The notes: generated from the sequence alone by a model not told the origin. A stretch of 64,000 nt of DNA from Adhaeribacter aerolatus (GCF_007991635.1 NZ_BJYS01000006.1:62001-126000), one strand, 5' to 3'; positions 16,254-25,510 are shown, counted from the first letter of the stretch. Made by a program: numbers and translations.

Positions 16254-17654
16254 ATGCATGCTCCCCGGTATATTTTCTTTTTTTGCCTGCTTATTTGTCT
16301 GCTTGGTAGTAGTACCGTTCAGGCCCAGGGAAATAACCGCCCGGAAGTACCCCAGAAAACCCGCATTTTGTTTATGCTGGATATGTCGGGCAGTATGCTG
16401 GCAAAGTGGGAAAGCAGCACCCGCACCGAGGTAGCCAAAAATCTGCTGTCGAAACTGGTAGATTCACTGCAGCAATACCAAAACTTAGAGTTGGCCCTGC
16501 GGGTTTACGGGCATTTATACGGCCGGGAAAGTAATAATTGCCAGGATTCGAAGCTGGAAGTACCTTTTGCCGAAAACAATGAAAAGCAAATTATTACGCG
16601 TTTAAAAACAATTACGCCCAAAGGGAATACGCCTATTACCTATTCCATCACCCAGTCGGCTAACGATTTTCCGGCCGATAAGACGGCCCGGAATATTATT
16701 ATCCTGATTACCGATGGACTGGAATCGTGCGGCGGTGACCCTTGTGCGGCTTCGCTAGCGTTGCAGAAAAAGAATATTTTTTTACGGCCCTTTGTCATTG
16801 GTATTGGCGCCGACAGTCAGTTTGAGCAGCAGTTTTCGTGCGTAGGGCAATATTTTAATGCGGCCGATATAAACGCATTTAACAGCATTCTAAAGCAGGT
16901 AGTGGATATTGCATTAAGTAAAACCACGGTGGCTATTGAGTTAAAAGATGATCGCGGCCGGCCCGTGGAAACCAATGTAAACCTGACCCTGCTGAATGCC
17001 TTAACCAATGAGCCGGAGTATAATTACGTGCATTACCTGGACCAGAACGGCAAACCCGACAACCTGGCTATTGATGCTGTAATTAGTTATGATTTGGTAA
17101 TTAATACCTTACCGCCCACCATCCTGCCCCGCCTGGATATAAAACCGGGTAAGCACAATGTGTTTTCGGTACCCATTCCGCAGGGCACTTTGCATCTGCG
17201 GCAGGATGGGCCTTCGCCCTACGGGGTGGTACAAGCGCTGGTACGGGAAAATAATTCGGAGAAAACCCTGGTGGCTCAGCCGTTTGGTTCCCGGCAAAAA
17301 TATTTGACCGGTAATTACGATTTAGAAATATTAACGCTGCCCCGGATTTACATGAAAGATGTTGCCCTCAAAGCCGGCCTGATGACCACGGTTACTTACC
17401 CGGCCCCAGGCATATTAAGTATTCCTTCGGATTTGCAGGGTTACGGCAGTTTGTATACTTTGGATAGCAATGGGCAACAGACCTGGGTACATAACTTACC
17501 GGAGGTCTTCAGTAAATTAAATTTGCCATTACAACCGGGTAATTACCGGCTCGTTTACCGCAGTAAATTTGCCCGGGGCAGTAAATTCACCGATGTGCAG
17601 GATTTTACCATTCGTTCTGCCGTCACGACAACCGTTAAACTATTTACGAAATAA
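16254..17654 (+). CDS. Secreted von Willebrand factor type A domain protein
   Basis: A 466-residue exported protein. Residues 1-24 are a signal peptide (ending STVQAQ). The vWA domain covers roughly 30-225 and keeps a complete MIDAS: DMSGSM (about residues 44-49), the Thr in KGNTPITYS and the Asp in LITDGLESCGGDPC. The remaining 240 residues are beta-rich with no known domain. Metal-dependent protein binding in the periplasm or at the surface is likely. It begins 45 bases after the first transketolase subunit and ends two bases before the second, so it is almost certainly co-transcribed; a functional link to the enzyme is not evident. Confidence 0.85.
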   Translation: MHAPRYIFFFCLLICLLGSSTVQAQGNNRPEVPQKTRILFMLDMSGSMLAKWESSTRTEVAKNLLSKLVDSLQQYQNLELALRVYGHLYGRESNNCQDSKLEVPFAENNEKQIITRLKTITPKGNTPITYSITQSANDFPADKTARNIIILITDGLESCGGDPCAASLALQKKNIFLRPFVIGIGADSQFEQQFSCVGQYFNAADINAFNSILKQVVDIALSKTTVAIELKDDRGRPVETNVNLTLLNALTNEPEYNYVHYLDQNGKPDNLAIDAVISYDLVINTLPPTILPRLDIKPGKHNVFSVPIPQGTLHLRQDGPSPYGVVQALVRENNSEKTLVAQPFGSRQKYLTGNYDLEILTLPRIYMKDVALKAGLMTTVTYPAPGILSIPSDLQGYGSLYTLDSNGQQTWVHNLPEVFSKLNLPLQPGNYRLVYRSKFARGSKFTDVQDFTIRSAVTTTVKLFTK

Positions 17655-17656
17655 AG

Positions 17657-18610
17657 ATGAAAGATTTCCCTTATACCGAGTCGAAAGATACTCGCTCCGG
17701 TTTTGGTGCCGGTTTACACGAATTAGGAAAAACCAACCCCAATGTGGTAGCGCTTTGCGCCGACCTGACCGGCTCCCTGAAAATGGATGCCTTTAAAAAA
17801 GATTTCCCGGAAAGGTTTTTCCAGGTAGGTATTGCCGAAGCCAATATGATTGGTTTGGCTGCCGGTATGACCATTGGCGGTAAAATTCCTTTTACCGGTA
17901 CATTTGCCAATTTTTCTACCGGTCGGGTGTACGACCAAATCCGCCAGTCGGTAGCTTACTCGGGTAAAAACGTGAAAATTTGCGCTTCGCACGCCGGGGT
18001 TACCTTGGGCGAAGACGGCGCAACCCACCAGATTCTGGAAGATTTGGGCATGATGAAAATGCTGCCCCACATGACCGTAATTAACCCCTGCGATTTTAAC
18101 CAGACCAAAGCCGCTACCATTGCCATTGCCGAATACGAAGGTCCGGTTTACCTGCGCTTTGGCCGCCCGGTAGTACCTAATTTTACGCCCGCCGACCAGA
18201 AGTTTGAGATAGGCAAAGCTTGGGTATTAAACGAAGGCAAAGATGTGAGTATTTTCGCCACCGGTCACCTGGTGTGGAAAGCCGTACTGGCCGGGAAAAT
18301 ATTAGCCGAAAGAGGCATTGATGCCGAAATTATTAATATCCACACCATTAAACCTTTAGACGAGGAAGCTATCTTAGCTTCAGTTGCCAAAACCCGGTGC
18401 GTGGTATCGGCCGAAGAGCACCAGCTGAACGGCGGTTTAGGGGACAGCATCGCGCAATTATTAGCCCGCAAAATGCCGCTGCCGCTCGAAATGGTAGGTG
18501 TAAACGATAGCTTTGGTGAAAGCGGTACCCCGGAGCAGTTAATGGAAAAATACCGGTTAAATGAAGGCGCCATAGTAGAAGCCGTACAAAAAGTAATGGC
18601 TCGTAAATAA
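17657..18610 (+). CDS. Transketolase, C-terminal subunit
   Basis: A 317-residue protein with the pyrimidine-binding domain (about 1-165) and the C-terminal transketolase domain. RFFQVGIAEANMIGLAAGM carries the conserved Glu that activates TPP, and SHAGVTLGEDGATHQILEDL is the family signature. It completes the enzyme begun at 15354. The ATG lies two bases after the stop of the vWA gene, so translation is probably coupled. Confidence 0.92.
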   Translation: MKDFPYTESKDTRSGFGAGLHELGKTNPNVVALCADLTGSLKMDAFKKDFPERFFQVGIAEANMIGLAAGMTIGGKIPFTGTFANFSTGRVYDQIRQSVAYSGKNVKICASHAGVTLGEDGATHQILEDLGMMKMLPHMTVINPCDFNQTKAATIAIAEYEGPVYLRFGRPVVPNFTPADQKFEIGKAWVLNEGKDVSIFATGHLVWKAVLAGKILAERGIDAEIINIHTIKPLDEEAILASVAKTRCVVSAEEHQLNGGLGDSIAQLLARKMPLPLEMVGVNDSFGESGTPEQLMEKYRLNEGAIVEAVQKVMARK

Positions 18611-18626
18611 TACGTTGTTCGTTCAT

Positions 18627-18672
18627 CGTTATTCGTTGGCCGGATAACATTTTATTCGAACAACGAATAACG
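18627..18672. repeat. 12-bp inverted pair CGTTATTCGTTG
   Basis: CGTTATTCGTTG at 18627-18638 and its reverse complement at 18661-18672. The same pair frames the fabI-recN gap (45596-45607 and 45852-45863). The flanks hold further imperfect copies of the motif. Confidence 0.75.
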
Positions 18673-18690
18673 AAAGACGAATAACGACCT

Positions 18691-19230
18691 TTGGAAGACA
18701 AAGACTTAGTTCAGAAATTTTTAAACCCTGATAGCCGCAACTTTGCCTATAACCAATTGGTGCGGAAATATCAGCAAAAGGTTTACTGGCACATCCGCAA
18801 AATGGTTATCGACCACGACGATGCCGATGATCTGACGCAGGAAACCTTTATTAAAATCTGGAAAAACCTGGAAAACTTCCGCCAGGAATCGCAACTCTAC
18901 ACCTGGATTTACCGCATCGCCACCAACGAGTGCCTTAACTTTCTTTCCTCCAAAAGGCGCAAATTTTTTTTACCTTTAAATGATGTTGCCGCGGAGCTGG
19001 CCGAAAAGATTGATGCCACCCCTACCCTGGAAGGCGACGAAATACAAAAAAAATTACAGAAAGCCCTGCTGCGGCTGCCCGACAAGCAACGGTTGGTCTT
19101 TAATATGCGTTATTACGACGATTTGACGTACGAGCAGATTTCGGAAATATTAGGTACTTCGGTAGGCGCCTTAAAAGCTTCTTATCATTTGGCCGCAAAA
19201 AAAATAGAAGATTTTTTAACCCAACATTAA
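18691..19230 (+). CDS. RNA polymerase ECF-type sigma factor
   Basis: A 179-residue sigma-70 family protein with region 2 (DHDDADDLTQETFIKIWKNL, then TWIYRIATNECLNFL) and region 4 (LPDKQRLVFNMRYYDDLTYEQISEILG with the helix-turn-helix continuing VGALKASYHLA). The frame starts with TTG at 18691 and the next ATG would remove region 2, so a TTG start is the only workable choice; no Shine-Dalgarno is seen. The next gene has one membrane helix and may be its anti-sigma factor, and a Spy-like protein follows, which suggests envelope stress control. Confidence 0.88.
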   Translation: MEDKDLVQKFLNPDSRNFAYNQLVRKYQQKVYWHIRKMVIDHDDADDLTQETFIKIWKNLENFRQESQLYTWIYRIATNECLNFLSSKRRKFFLPLNDVAAELAEKIDATPTLEGDEIQKKLQKALLRLPDKQRLVFNMRYYDDLTYEQISEILGTSVGALKASYHLAAKKIEDFLTQH

Positions 19231-19260
19231 ACCTTAACCTTGATTCTCACTCTAATAAAT

Positions 19261-19692
19261 ATGAAACTGGACGAAATACCGAAGAAGAATATTTACGAGG
19301 TGCCGGCTGATTATTTCGAAAAGTTACCGGCACAGATGATGACCAGGGTTAATGGCCACCGCCAGGAAAACTCCGGTGTTTTTACTTTTGGAGCTTTGCC
19401 TTGGCTGAAGAGCGCTTTAGCCGGCCTGGCTTTGGTTATTTCATTTATTTCTATATTTTTATATAATAGTTCTGAGCCTGGAACTTATACCGGCGAAAGT
19501 ACCCAAATACTGGCCGCTGTATCGGACCAGGAGGCCATGGATTACTTGCTAACATCTGACCAACTGGATAGTTATGATTTAGCCATGTTGCCCCAGGCAG
19601 AACAGGATTTCACCCACGAATTTATTCAGGCTTCGGATGCGGAGCTGGAACGGGAGGTGGAACTAGCCGATTTAGATGAATTAACCTACTAA
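19261..19692 (+). CDS. Single-pass membrane protein, possible anti-sigma factor
   Basis: A 143-residue protein from the ATG at 19261; a TTG 21 bases upstream would add only seven hydrophobic residues and is less likely. The N-terminus KLDEIPKKNIYEVPADYFEKLP is typical of small Bacteroidota proteins encoded next to ECF sigma factors. One transmembrane helix lies at about residues 52-70 (ALAGLALVISFISIFLY). The C-terminal half is acidic and outside the membrane. No zinc-binding ZAS motif is seen, so the anti-sigma role is inferred from position and topology only. The stop is one base before the next ATG. Confidence 0.65.
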   Translation: MKLDEIPKKNIYEVPADYFEKLPAQMMTRVNGHRQENSGVFTFGALPWLKSALAGLALVISFISIFLYNSSEPGTYTGESTQILAAVSDQEAMDYLLTSDQLDSYDLAMLPQAEQDFTHEFIQASDAELEREVELADLDELTY

Positions 19693-19693
19693 A

Positions 19694-20158
19694 ATGAAAA
19701 AATTACCTTTAAGCTTTATTTTACTTTTTTTAGTAATCAGTGCCAGTACCCAGGGCTTTTCGCAAGATCGGCACCACCCGAGCAAAGAACGTTTACAAAA
19801 TATTCAGAATGCTAAAATTGCTTTTCTTACCGAAAAGCTTGAATTAACACCAGAGCAGTCGCAGCGGTTCTGGCCTATTTATAACCAACTCGAAACCGAA
19901 AGAGAAGCTTACCGCAATAAATGGCGGTCTTTACGCAACGAAAACCTGGATGCCATGAACGATGTTGAAATCCGGAATGCGCTGAACACGCGTTTAAGCT
20001 GGCGCCAGGGCGAACTGGATTTAGATAAACAATATATGGACAAATTTCTGCGGGTTATATCGGTACGCCAACTGGCAATGTTATACCGCAGCGAAAGAGA
20101 ATTTACGCGGGTATTGTTAAAAAAACTGGATGGCGATCGCAGTACCACCGGTAAATAA
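19694..20158 (+). CDS. Spy/CpxP-like periplasmic helical protein
   Basis: A 154-residue exported protein with a signal peptide (about 1-23, ending GFSQ). The mature part is helical and charged, starting with KLELTPEQSQRFWPIYNQLE, which resembles the LTxxQ motif of Spy/CpxP-type proteins. Such proteins are periplasmic chaperones or stress sensors. It follows the sigma factor and a probable anti-sigma gene by one base, which suggests an envelope-stress regulon member. Similarity is at motif level; a different small helical family is possible. Confidence 0.6.
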   Translation: MKKLPLSFILLFLVISASTQGFSQDRHHPSKERLQNIQNAKIAFLTEKLELTPEQSQRFWPIYNQLETEREAYRNKWRSLRNENLDAMNDVEIRNALNTRLSWRQGELDLDKQYMDKFLRVISVRQLAMLYRSEREFTRVLLKKLDGDRSTTGK

Positions 20159-20181
20159 GCTGCCCCTTTAAAGAAATTATA

Positions 20182-20213
20182 AAGCCTGAATAAATAATTC
20201 AGGCTTTTTTTAT
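20182..20213 (+). terminator. Terminator of the transketolase-sigma operon
   Basis: AAGCCTGAAT (20182-20191) pairs with ATTCAGGCTT (20197-20206) around a 5-base loop, followed by a T-run. It lies 24 bases after the Spy-like gene. Confidence 0.88.
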
Positions 20214-20237
20214 GTTCTTTCGTGAAAAAATAAGCTT

Positions 20238-21425
20238 ATGCTTTCGCACCGCCAACTTTTTTTACAACACCAGGCCCAGACTTCCGATTTTCCGCTGATG
20301 CTGGAAATCGAAAAAGCCGAAGGCGTTTACCTGTACGACGTTAACGGAAAAGCCTATATCGATTTGATTTCCGGCATTGGGGTGAGTAATATTGGTCACC
20401 GGCACCCGCAGGTAATTTCGGCTATCCAGGCCCAGTTAGATAAATATTTGCACCTGATGGTTTACGGTGAGTTTGTGCAGGCGCCCCAGGTACTACTGGC
20501 CAATGCCCTGCAGGAAACCTTACCCGCCGCTTTAAATAATACTTACCTGGTAAATTCCGGCGCCGAAGCCGTAGAAGGTGCGCTGAAATTAGCTAAAAGA
20601 TTTACCGGCCGCACCGAGTTAATTTCGTGTTTTAATTCATACCACGGTTCTACACACGGCGCTTTATCGGTTACCGGCAGCGAAAACTTTAAGAGAAGCT
20701 TCCGGCCTTTGTTGCCCGCTGTTACCCATATTTATTATAATTATTTACCCGACCTAAATAAAATAACCCACCACACCGCCGGGGTAATTATTGAAGCTGT
20801 ACAAGGCGAAGCTGGGGTGCGTTTGCCGGATACCGCTTATATGCAGGCCCTGCGGGAAAAATGTACCCAAACTGGTGCCCTGCTCATCCTGGACGAAATA
20901 CAAACCGGTTTTGGTCGTACGGGTACTTTCTGGGGCTTTGAAAAGTATGGGATAATACCGGATATTATTTTATGTGCCAAAGGCATGGGCGGCGGCATGC
21001 CCATTGGAGCCTTCATCTCTTCCGCCGAGATTATGGGCACTTTTAAAAACGACCCGATACTGGGGCACCTTACTACTTTTGGTGGTCATCCGGTGTCCTG
21101 TGCGGCGGCTTTGGCCACCCTAAACGTAATCCAATCCGGTAATCTCTTAAGCCAGGTGGCAGATAAAGCGGCTTTATTCCGGCAATTACTGGTGCATCCT
21201 AAAATTAAGGAAATACGCAACAGCGGTTTATTAATGGCCGTGGAATTCGAATCGTTTGCCGTACTTAAACCCATTATAGACAAGGCAATTGCCAAAGGCA
21301 TTATAACAGATTGGTTTTTATTCTGCGACAACTCTATGCGCCTGGCTCCGCCCCTTACCATTACTCCCGAACAGATAAAAGAGGCCTGCACCCAAATATT
21401 AGATGCTATAAACGAAGTTACTTGA
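20238..21425 (+). CDS. Class III (fold type I) aminotransferase
   Basis: A 395-residue PLP-dependent transaminase of the acetylornithine/ornithine/4-aminobutyrate group. The cofactor-binding Asp lies in ALLILDEIQTGFGRTG (about 217-230) and the Schiff-base Lys in ILCAKGMGGGMPIGA. The SGAEAVEGALKLAKRFTGR block binds the PLP phosphate. The substrate cannot be told from sequence, and no arginine biosynthesis genes lie nearby. The gene follows a terminator and stands alone. Confidence 0.9.
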   Translation: MLSHRQLFLQHQAQTSDFPLMLEIEKAEGVYLYDVNGKAYIDLISGIGVSNIGHRHPQVISAIQAQLDKYLHLMVYGEFVQAPQVLLANALQETLPAALNNTYLVNSGAEAVEGALKLAKRFTGRTELISCFNSYHGSTHGALSVTGSENFKRSFRPLLPAVTHIYYNYLPDLNKITHHTAGVIIEAVQGEAGVRLPDTAYMQALREKCTQTGALLILDEIQTGFGRTGTFWGFEKYGIIPDIILCAKGMGGGMPIGAFISSAEIMGTFKNDPILGHLTTFGGHPVSCAAALATLNVIQSGNLLSQVADKAALFRQLLVHPKIKEIRNSGLLMAVEFESFAVLKPIIDKAIAKGIITDWFLFCDNSMRLAPPLTITPEQIKEACTQILDAINEVT

Positions 21426-21562
21426 GCGGGTAATTTCTTTTAAATTAGATCTGGTAAACTAAATTTAACTTTTAGAGTAAAAGCATTACCTGATTTAAAA
21501 AACTTATTAAACTGGTAAAGTTTAAATTCCGCTTATCCTGATAACCCTCCAGCAAAAATTAC

Positions 21563-23320
21563 ATGCAAATTGTTATAGTTTTATCGCTGCTGTTTATTGC
21601 CATAATATTATTTGCTACAGAAAAAATATCTGTTGATATCGTAACCCTCATCATGCTGATTGTGCTCTGCACCACCCGCATTATTACCCCCGAGGAGGCG
21701 TTTGCCGGATTCAGCAGTGACTTCATCGTAATTCTGGCCTCGATTTTCGTGCTAACCGCGGCTCTGGAAGAAACCGGAATATTGGAGTTTATGATTGCCC
21801 GTTTGGTAAAAATAGCCAGCCGTGGCGCCAACATTCTGCTGTTTCTGGTAATGTTAATATCGGGTACTATTTCGGCTTTCATGAATAATACCACCGTTAC
21901 GGCCATGTTTGTGTCGCCGCTGATGGGTGTTTCGCGCAAATTAAAGTTTAGCGCGTCTAAAATATTAATGCCTTTGGCTTTTGCCTCCATTCTGGGCGGT
22001 ACCTGTACCCTTATTGGCACTTCCACCAACGTAGCCGTGAGTGGGTATATCGATAAGGCCGGCCTCGCACCGGTAGGCATGTTCGAAATATCGGGCATAG
22101 GGTTAATTATTTTTGTGGTGGGGATGCTCTACATGATGACCATTGGCCGGAGATTATTACCTAATCACCAGGATAGCGCCTTAACCGAAGAATATAAGAT
22201 GCAGAAATATATTACCGAGGTTCTGGTGCTCCCAAATTCACCGCTGGTCAATCAGTTGGTTTATGCCTCAGATTTAAGCAAGAAAAAATTTAAAATGCTG
22301 AATATTATCCGGGGAAAAGAAAAGTTTCTGCCGGATTACCGGACCCGCATTCAGGCCAACGATATTTTGTTGGTAGAAGGTGAAATAGACGACTTAATTA
22401 CCATCCGGGAAACCAAAGGCATTGAAATAATGGCCGATGTGGTATTGGAAGACGCTTTACAAAGTCCGGATATTCGCCTGGCCGAAATATTAATTACCGC
22501 TCACTCTAACCTAATCCGCCATACCATCCGAGAAATCGATTTTCAAAGGCGCTATGGGCTAACGGTATTAGCTGTTTCGCGCCAGGGCGAAACCCTGCGA
22601 ACCCAGATAAGTGATGTAAAACTGAAACTGGGTGATTTGCTGCTGGTACAGGGTGCGCAGGAACGACTTAATTATCTGCGTTCGAATCAGCACCTGGCTG
22701 TACTGGAAGAATTTTCGCAGGTTCTGTTCCGGAAGCGGAAAGGCATCATAACGATCTCGGCTTTTGTACTGGCTATTATTCTGGGTTCGTTTAGTGTGCT
22801 GCCCTTATCCATTAGTTTTTTGGGCGCCGCCGTTATCAGCATCCTGACCGGTTGTATCAGCACCGATAGAGCTTACGAAGCCATAGACTGGCGCTTACTC
22901 ATTCTGATTGGCGGTATGACAGCTTTTGGGGCCGCTATGGATAAATCCGGGGCTGCCCAATTTTTGGCGAATGGCATTGTCGATTGGCTGGCGCCTTTTG
23001 GCAAAATATCGGTACTGGCCGGTTTTATTTTCCTGACCGTTTTCTTAACTCAACCTATGTCTAATGCGGCGGCGGCGTTGGTAATTGTGCCGGTAGCGCT
23101 CCAAACGGCGGCAGCCCTCGATTCTAATCCGCGTACGTTTGCGATTGCGGTTATGCTGGCAGCCTCGGTTTCGCTGGTTACCCCCTTCGAGCCCTCCTGT
23201 ATCCTGGTTTACGGACCTGGCAAGTATCGTTTCAGCGATTTCCTGAAGGTTGGCTCCGGGCTAACCTTAATCTTGATTTTGATCATTATTTTTATGGTGC
23301 CGGTATTCTGGCCATTATAA
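21563..23320 (+). CDS. SLC13/DASS-type permease with two TrkA-C domains
   Basis: A 585-residue membrane transporter. About ten to twelve hydrophobic helices flank a central soluble part (about 205-385) that carries two TrkA_C/RCK_C-like modules. The loop FMNNTTVTAMFVSPL and, in the second half, LTQPMSNAAAALVIVPVAL correspond to the duplicated SNT-type substrate and sodium motifs of the divalent anion:sodium symporter family. Likely substrates are sulfate or dicarboxylates. The membrane-soluble-membrane layout is typical of bacterial SLC13 permeases such as SdcS-like proteins with TrkA-C inserts. Confidence 0.87.
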   Translation: MQIVIVLSLLFIAIILFATEKISVDIVTLIMLIVLCTTRIITPEEAFAGFSSDFIVILASIFVLTAALEETGILEFMIARLVKIASRGANILLFLVMLISGTISAFMNNTTVTAMFVSPLMGVSRKLKFSASKILMPLAFASILGGTCTLIGTSTNVAVSGYIDKAGLAPVGMFEISGIGLIIFVVGMLYMMTIGRRLLPNHQDSALTEEYKMQKYITEVLVLPNSPLVNQLVYASDLSKKKFKMLNIIRGKEKFLPDYRTRIQANDILLVEGEIDDLITIRETKGIEIMADVVLEDALQSPDIRLAEILITAHSNLIRHTIREIDFQRRYGLTVLAVSRQGETLRTQISDVKLKLGDLLLVQGAQERLNYLRSNQHLAVLEEFSQVLFRKRKGIITISAFVLAIILGSFSVLPLSISFLGAAVISILTGCISTDRAYEAIDWRLLILIGGMTAFGAAMDKSGAAQFLANGIVDWLAPFGKISVLAGFIFLTVFLTQPMSNAAAALVIVPVALQTAAALDSNPRTFAIAVMLAASVSLVTPFEPSCILVYGPGKYRFSDFLKVGSGLTLILILIIIFMVPVFWPL

Positions 23321-23578
23321 GCCGCTGCCGGACATTGGCAATATTTCTTTTAGGCTAAAAGAAGTTCTTTGGAGTAGGTATATCAAATTATGCCAGGTCT
23401 AAAACTTAAAGGCCGATCTAAAAGCAGCAGCCTACTGAAAGGCGAAAGGGAAGATGCAGGATAGCCGCTGGAGCGCTAGCTTCATTTAAGCTTACACTTT
23501 AAAGGAAAAGAAATTTTAACGGGTACTGTGCCGGAGAAAATGATATTACCGCAATCAGCCATAGCGGTAAACAATTTC

Positions 23579-23694
23579 ACCCAAAGTTTACTTTATTAGG
23601 ACTTTCGCAAAATGGTTTTTTAACATTGTAAATCCTCCCCCTTGCCCCTCCGAAGGGGGACTTTCAATAATTTTACCCAAAGTTTACTTTATTA
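23579..23694 (+). repeat. 20-base direct repeats flanking a small hairpin insert
   Basis: ACCCAAAGTTTACTTTATTA occurs at 23579-23598 and again at 23675-23694. Between them is a segment with a TCCCCCTT/AAGGGGGA hairpin (23636-23660). The layout resembles a short inserted palindromic element with duplicated flanks. The rest of the 23321-23746 intergenic region shows nothing else; a frame at 23642-23863 is spurious. Confidence 0.7.
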
Positions 23695-23746
23695 TTTTTT
23701 ATGGCTGGCCATTCAGCGCCTAAAGCCGGCAGCCGACGTTGAGAAT

Positions 23747-24175
23747 TTACAACTTCAGAAAAGACTGCGACTCGCTCTTAATCTGTTCTCTTGTAAATCC
23801 GTCTTTTACACCCATCTGAATTTTGCGAACCAGTACGCCCACAATTGCCTTACGGAAACCTAGTTTACTCGCCATCATCATGCAAAACTCCATCTCATTG
23901 TCGTCTACAATGCCATCGGCCAGCATCATTTCTACCAAATCATAAATCTGGTCGAAGCGTTCCGAATCATTTTCCGGCAGGTGTATCTGAACTTTTTCGC
24001 CGTTGGCAATCAAAGCCCGCACATCTTCCGGTTTCAAGCCATTTTTCTGGCCCACCGCAATAATGTAATTGAGCTCAGTAGCGTCTAAATGCCCGTCTAT
24101 CCGGGCCAGTGCCCCCAGGTTGGTAATATGGTTTTTAACCCGTTTTATTTGTTCGCTTTCAAAAAAATTAAACAT
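23747..24175 (-). CDS. TerB-like small helical protein
   Basis: A 142-residue cytoplasmic protein, fully helical in appearance. ALARIDGHLDATELNYIIAV and the repeated LADGIVDDNEMEFCMMMASK give two D-G-x-x-x-x-x-E loops, the pattern of TerB-fold metal-binding proteins linked to tellurite resistance and stress. It has no neighbours in a ter operon, so the role is open. The domain call is at motif level. Confidence 0.65.
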   Translation of the reverse strand: MFNFFESEQIKRVKNHITNLGALARIDGHLDATELNYIIAVGQKNGLKPEDVRALIANGEKVQIHLPENDSERFDQIYDLVEMMLADGIVDDNEMEFCMMMASKLGFRKAIVGVLVRKIQMGVKDGFTREQIKSESQSFLKL

Positions 24176-24503
24176 ATAGCGTATAGTTTAAATTTACTTT
24201 CGACCAAAGGGCACCTCATTTTTTAGCAGAAACAAGGTTGGAGAACGCAACAAAAGTTAAATGAAATATAACCGATGTTGCGCTACCAAATTCTTTTAAT
24301 GTAGTCATTATCCCATACGATATATTCTTTTTTTAGTATATATTTTAGCTTTTTTTTTATACCAGCATAATGTTTACAAGTTGAATAATCTTTCTAAAAA
24401 AGACGATTCTGTTTAGATATGTCAAATTAAAATCTAAATCATTGAAAAAATCAGAAGTTAAATAGCAGTTATTTATTTAATTTGCGGGCTTAATTAATAA
24501 CAG
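24176..24503. other. AT-rich intergenic region between divergent TerB-like gene and pfkA
   Basis: No gene seen. It must contain the promoters of both divergent genes. TTAATTTG at 24477-24484, 20 bases before the pfkA ATG, is a near match to the TAnnTTTG box. Confidence 0.5.
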
Positions 24504-25475
24504 ATGAAACGAATTGCGGTTTTTACCTCCGGTGGTGATGCGCCTGGCATGAATGCCTGTATTCGGGCAGTGGTCAGAACGGCTATTTACCACGGAATAG
24601 AAGTATACGGTATCCGAAAAGGTTTTAATGGTATGATTAGCGGAGACTTCTACAAAATGGAATCTTCTTCCGTTAGCAATACCATTCAGAAAGGCGGTAC
24701 CATTTTAAAATCGGCGCGCAGCAAAGAATTTATGACCCGCGAGGGCCGGGAAAAAGCATACGAACAATTAAAGAAATATGAAATTGACGGATTAGTGGCC
24801 ATTGGGGGAAATGGTACCTTTACCGGGGCATCCATGTTTTCGGAAGAGTTTGGGATTCCGATTGTGGGGGCACCCGGCACCATCGACAACGACTTGTACG
24901 GTACGGATTATACCATTGGGTACGACACAGCGGTAAATACGGCTTTGGATGCTATAGATAAAATCCGGGATACGGCCGATAGCCACGAGCGGGTATTTTT
25001 TGTGGAAGTAATGGGCCGCGACTCAGGTTACATTGCCATGCCCTGTGCGATTGGCGGAGGCGCCGAAATTGTCATGATTCCCGAAACGATTACTTCGGTA
25101 GAACAGGTAATTAACACCCTCAAAAATGGATGGGAACGTTCTAAAACTTCTTTTATAATTGTTATTGCCGAAGGCGATGAAGAAGGAAATGCTACCCAGA
25201 TAGCCGCCGAGGTAAAAGAAGCTTTGCCTCAGATGGATGCCCGCGTTACCATTCTGGGCCACGTGCAACGTGGTGGCGCTCCTACCGCTGCCGACCGGCT
25301 GCTGGCCAGCCAGATAGGAATTGCTACTGTAGAAGGCCTGATAAACGGCAAGAGCGATGTAATGGCCGGTATTGTAAACTCGCGGCTGGTTTATACGCCT
25401 TTTAAAGATACCATTAACAAAAAGAAAATTATTAACCAGCGCTTTGTGCGCATGGTCGAAATATTAAGCATTTGA
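24504..25475 (+). CDS. pfkA: ATP-dependent 6-phosphofructokinase
   Basis: A 323-residue PfkA that phosphorylates fructose 6-phosphate to the 1,6-bisphosphate, the committed step of glycolysis. The start KRIAVFTSGGDAPGMNACIRAV contains the ATP-binding GGD, and GGNGTFTGASMFSEEFG and the catalytic block APGTIDNDLYGTDYTIGYDTA (D-N-D with the proton-abstracting Asp) follow. GGGAEIVMIPE and HVQRGGAPTAADR complete the substrate site. Normal bacterial length; G at the ATP site (GGNGT) fits an ATP rather than PPi enzyme. Confidence 0.96.
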   Translation: MKRIAVFTSGGDAPGMNACIRAVVRTAIYHGIEVYGIRKGFNGMISGDFYKMESSSVSNTIQKGGTILKSARSKEFMTREGREKAYEQLKKYEIDGLVAIGGNGTFTGASMFSEEFGIPIVGAPGTIDNDLYGTDYTIGYDTAVNTALDAIDKIRDTADSHERVFFVEVMGRDSGYIAMPCAIGGGAEIVMIPETITSVEQVINTLKNGWERSKTSFIIVIAEGDEEGNATQIAAEVKEALPQMDARVTILGHVQRGGAPTAADRLLASQIGIATVEGLINGKSDVMAGIVNSRLVYTPFKDTINKKKIINQRFVRMVEILSI

Positions 25476-25510
25476 TTAATCCATAAGCTCGTATTTATTC
25501 GGATTATTTT

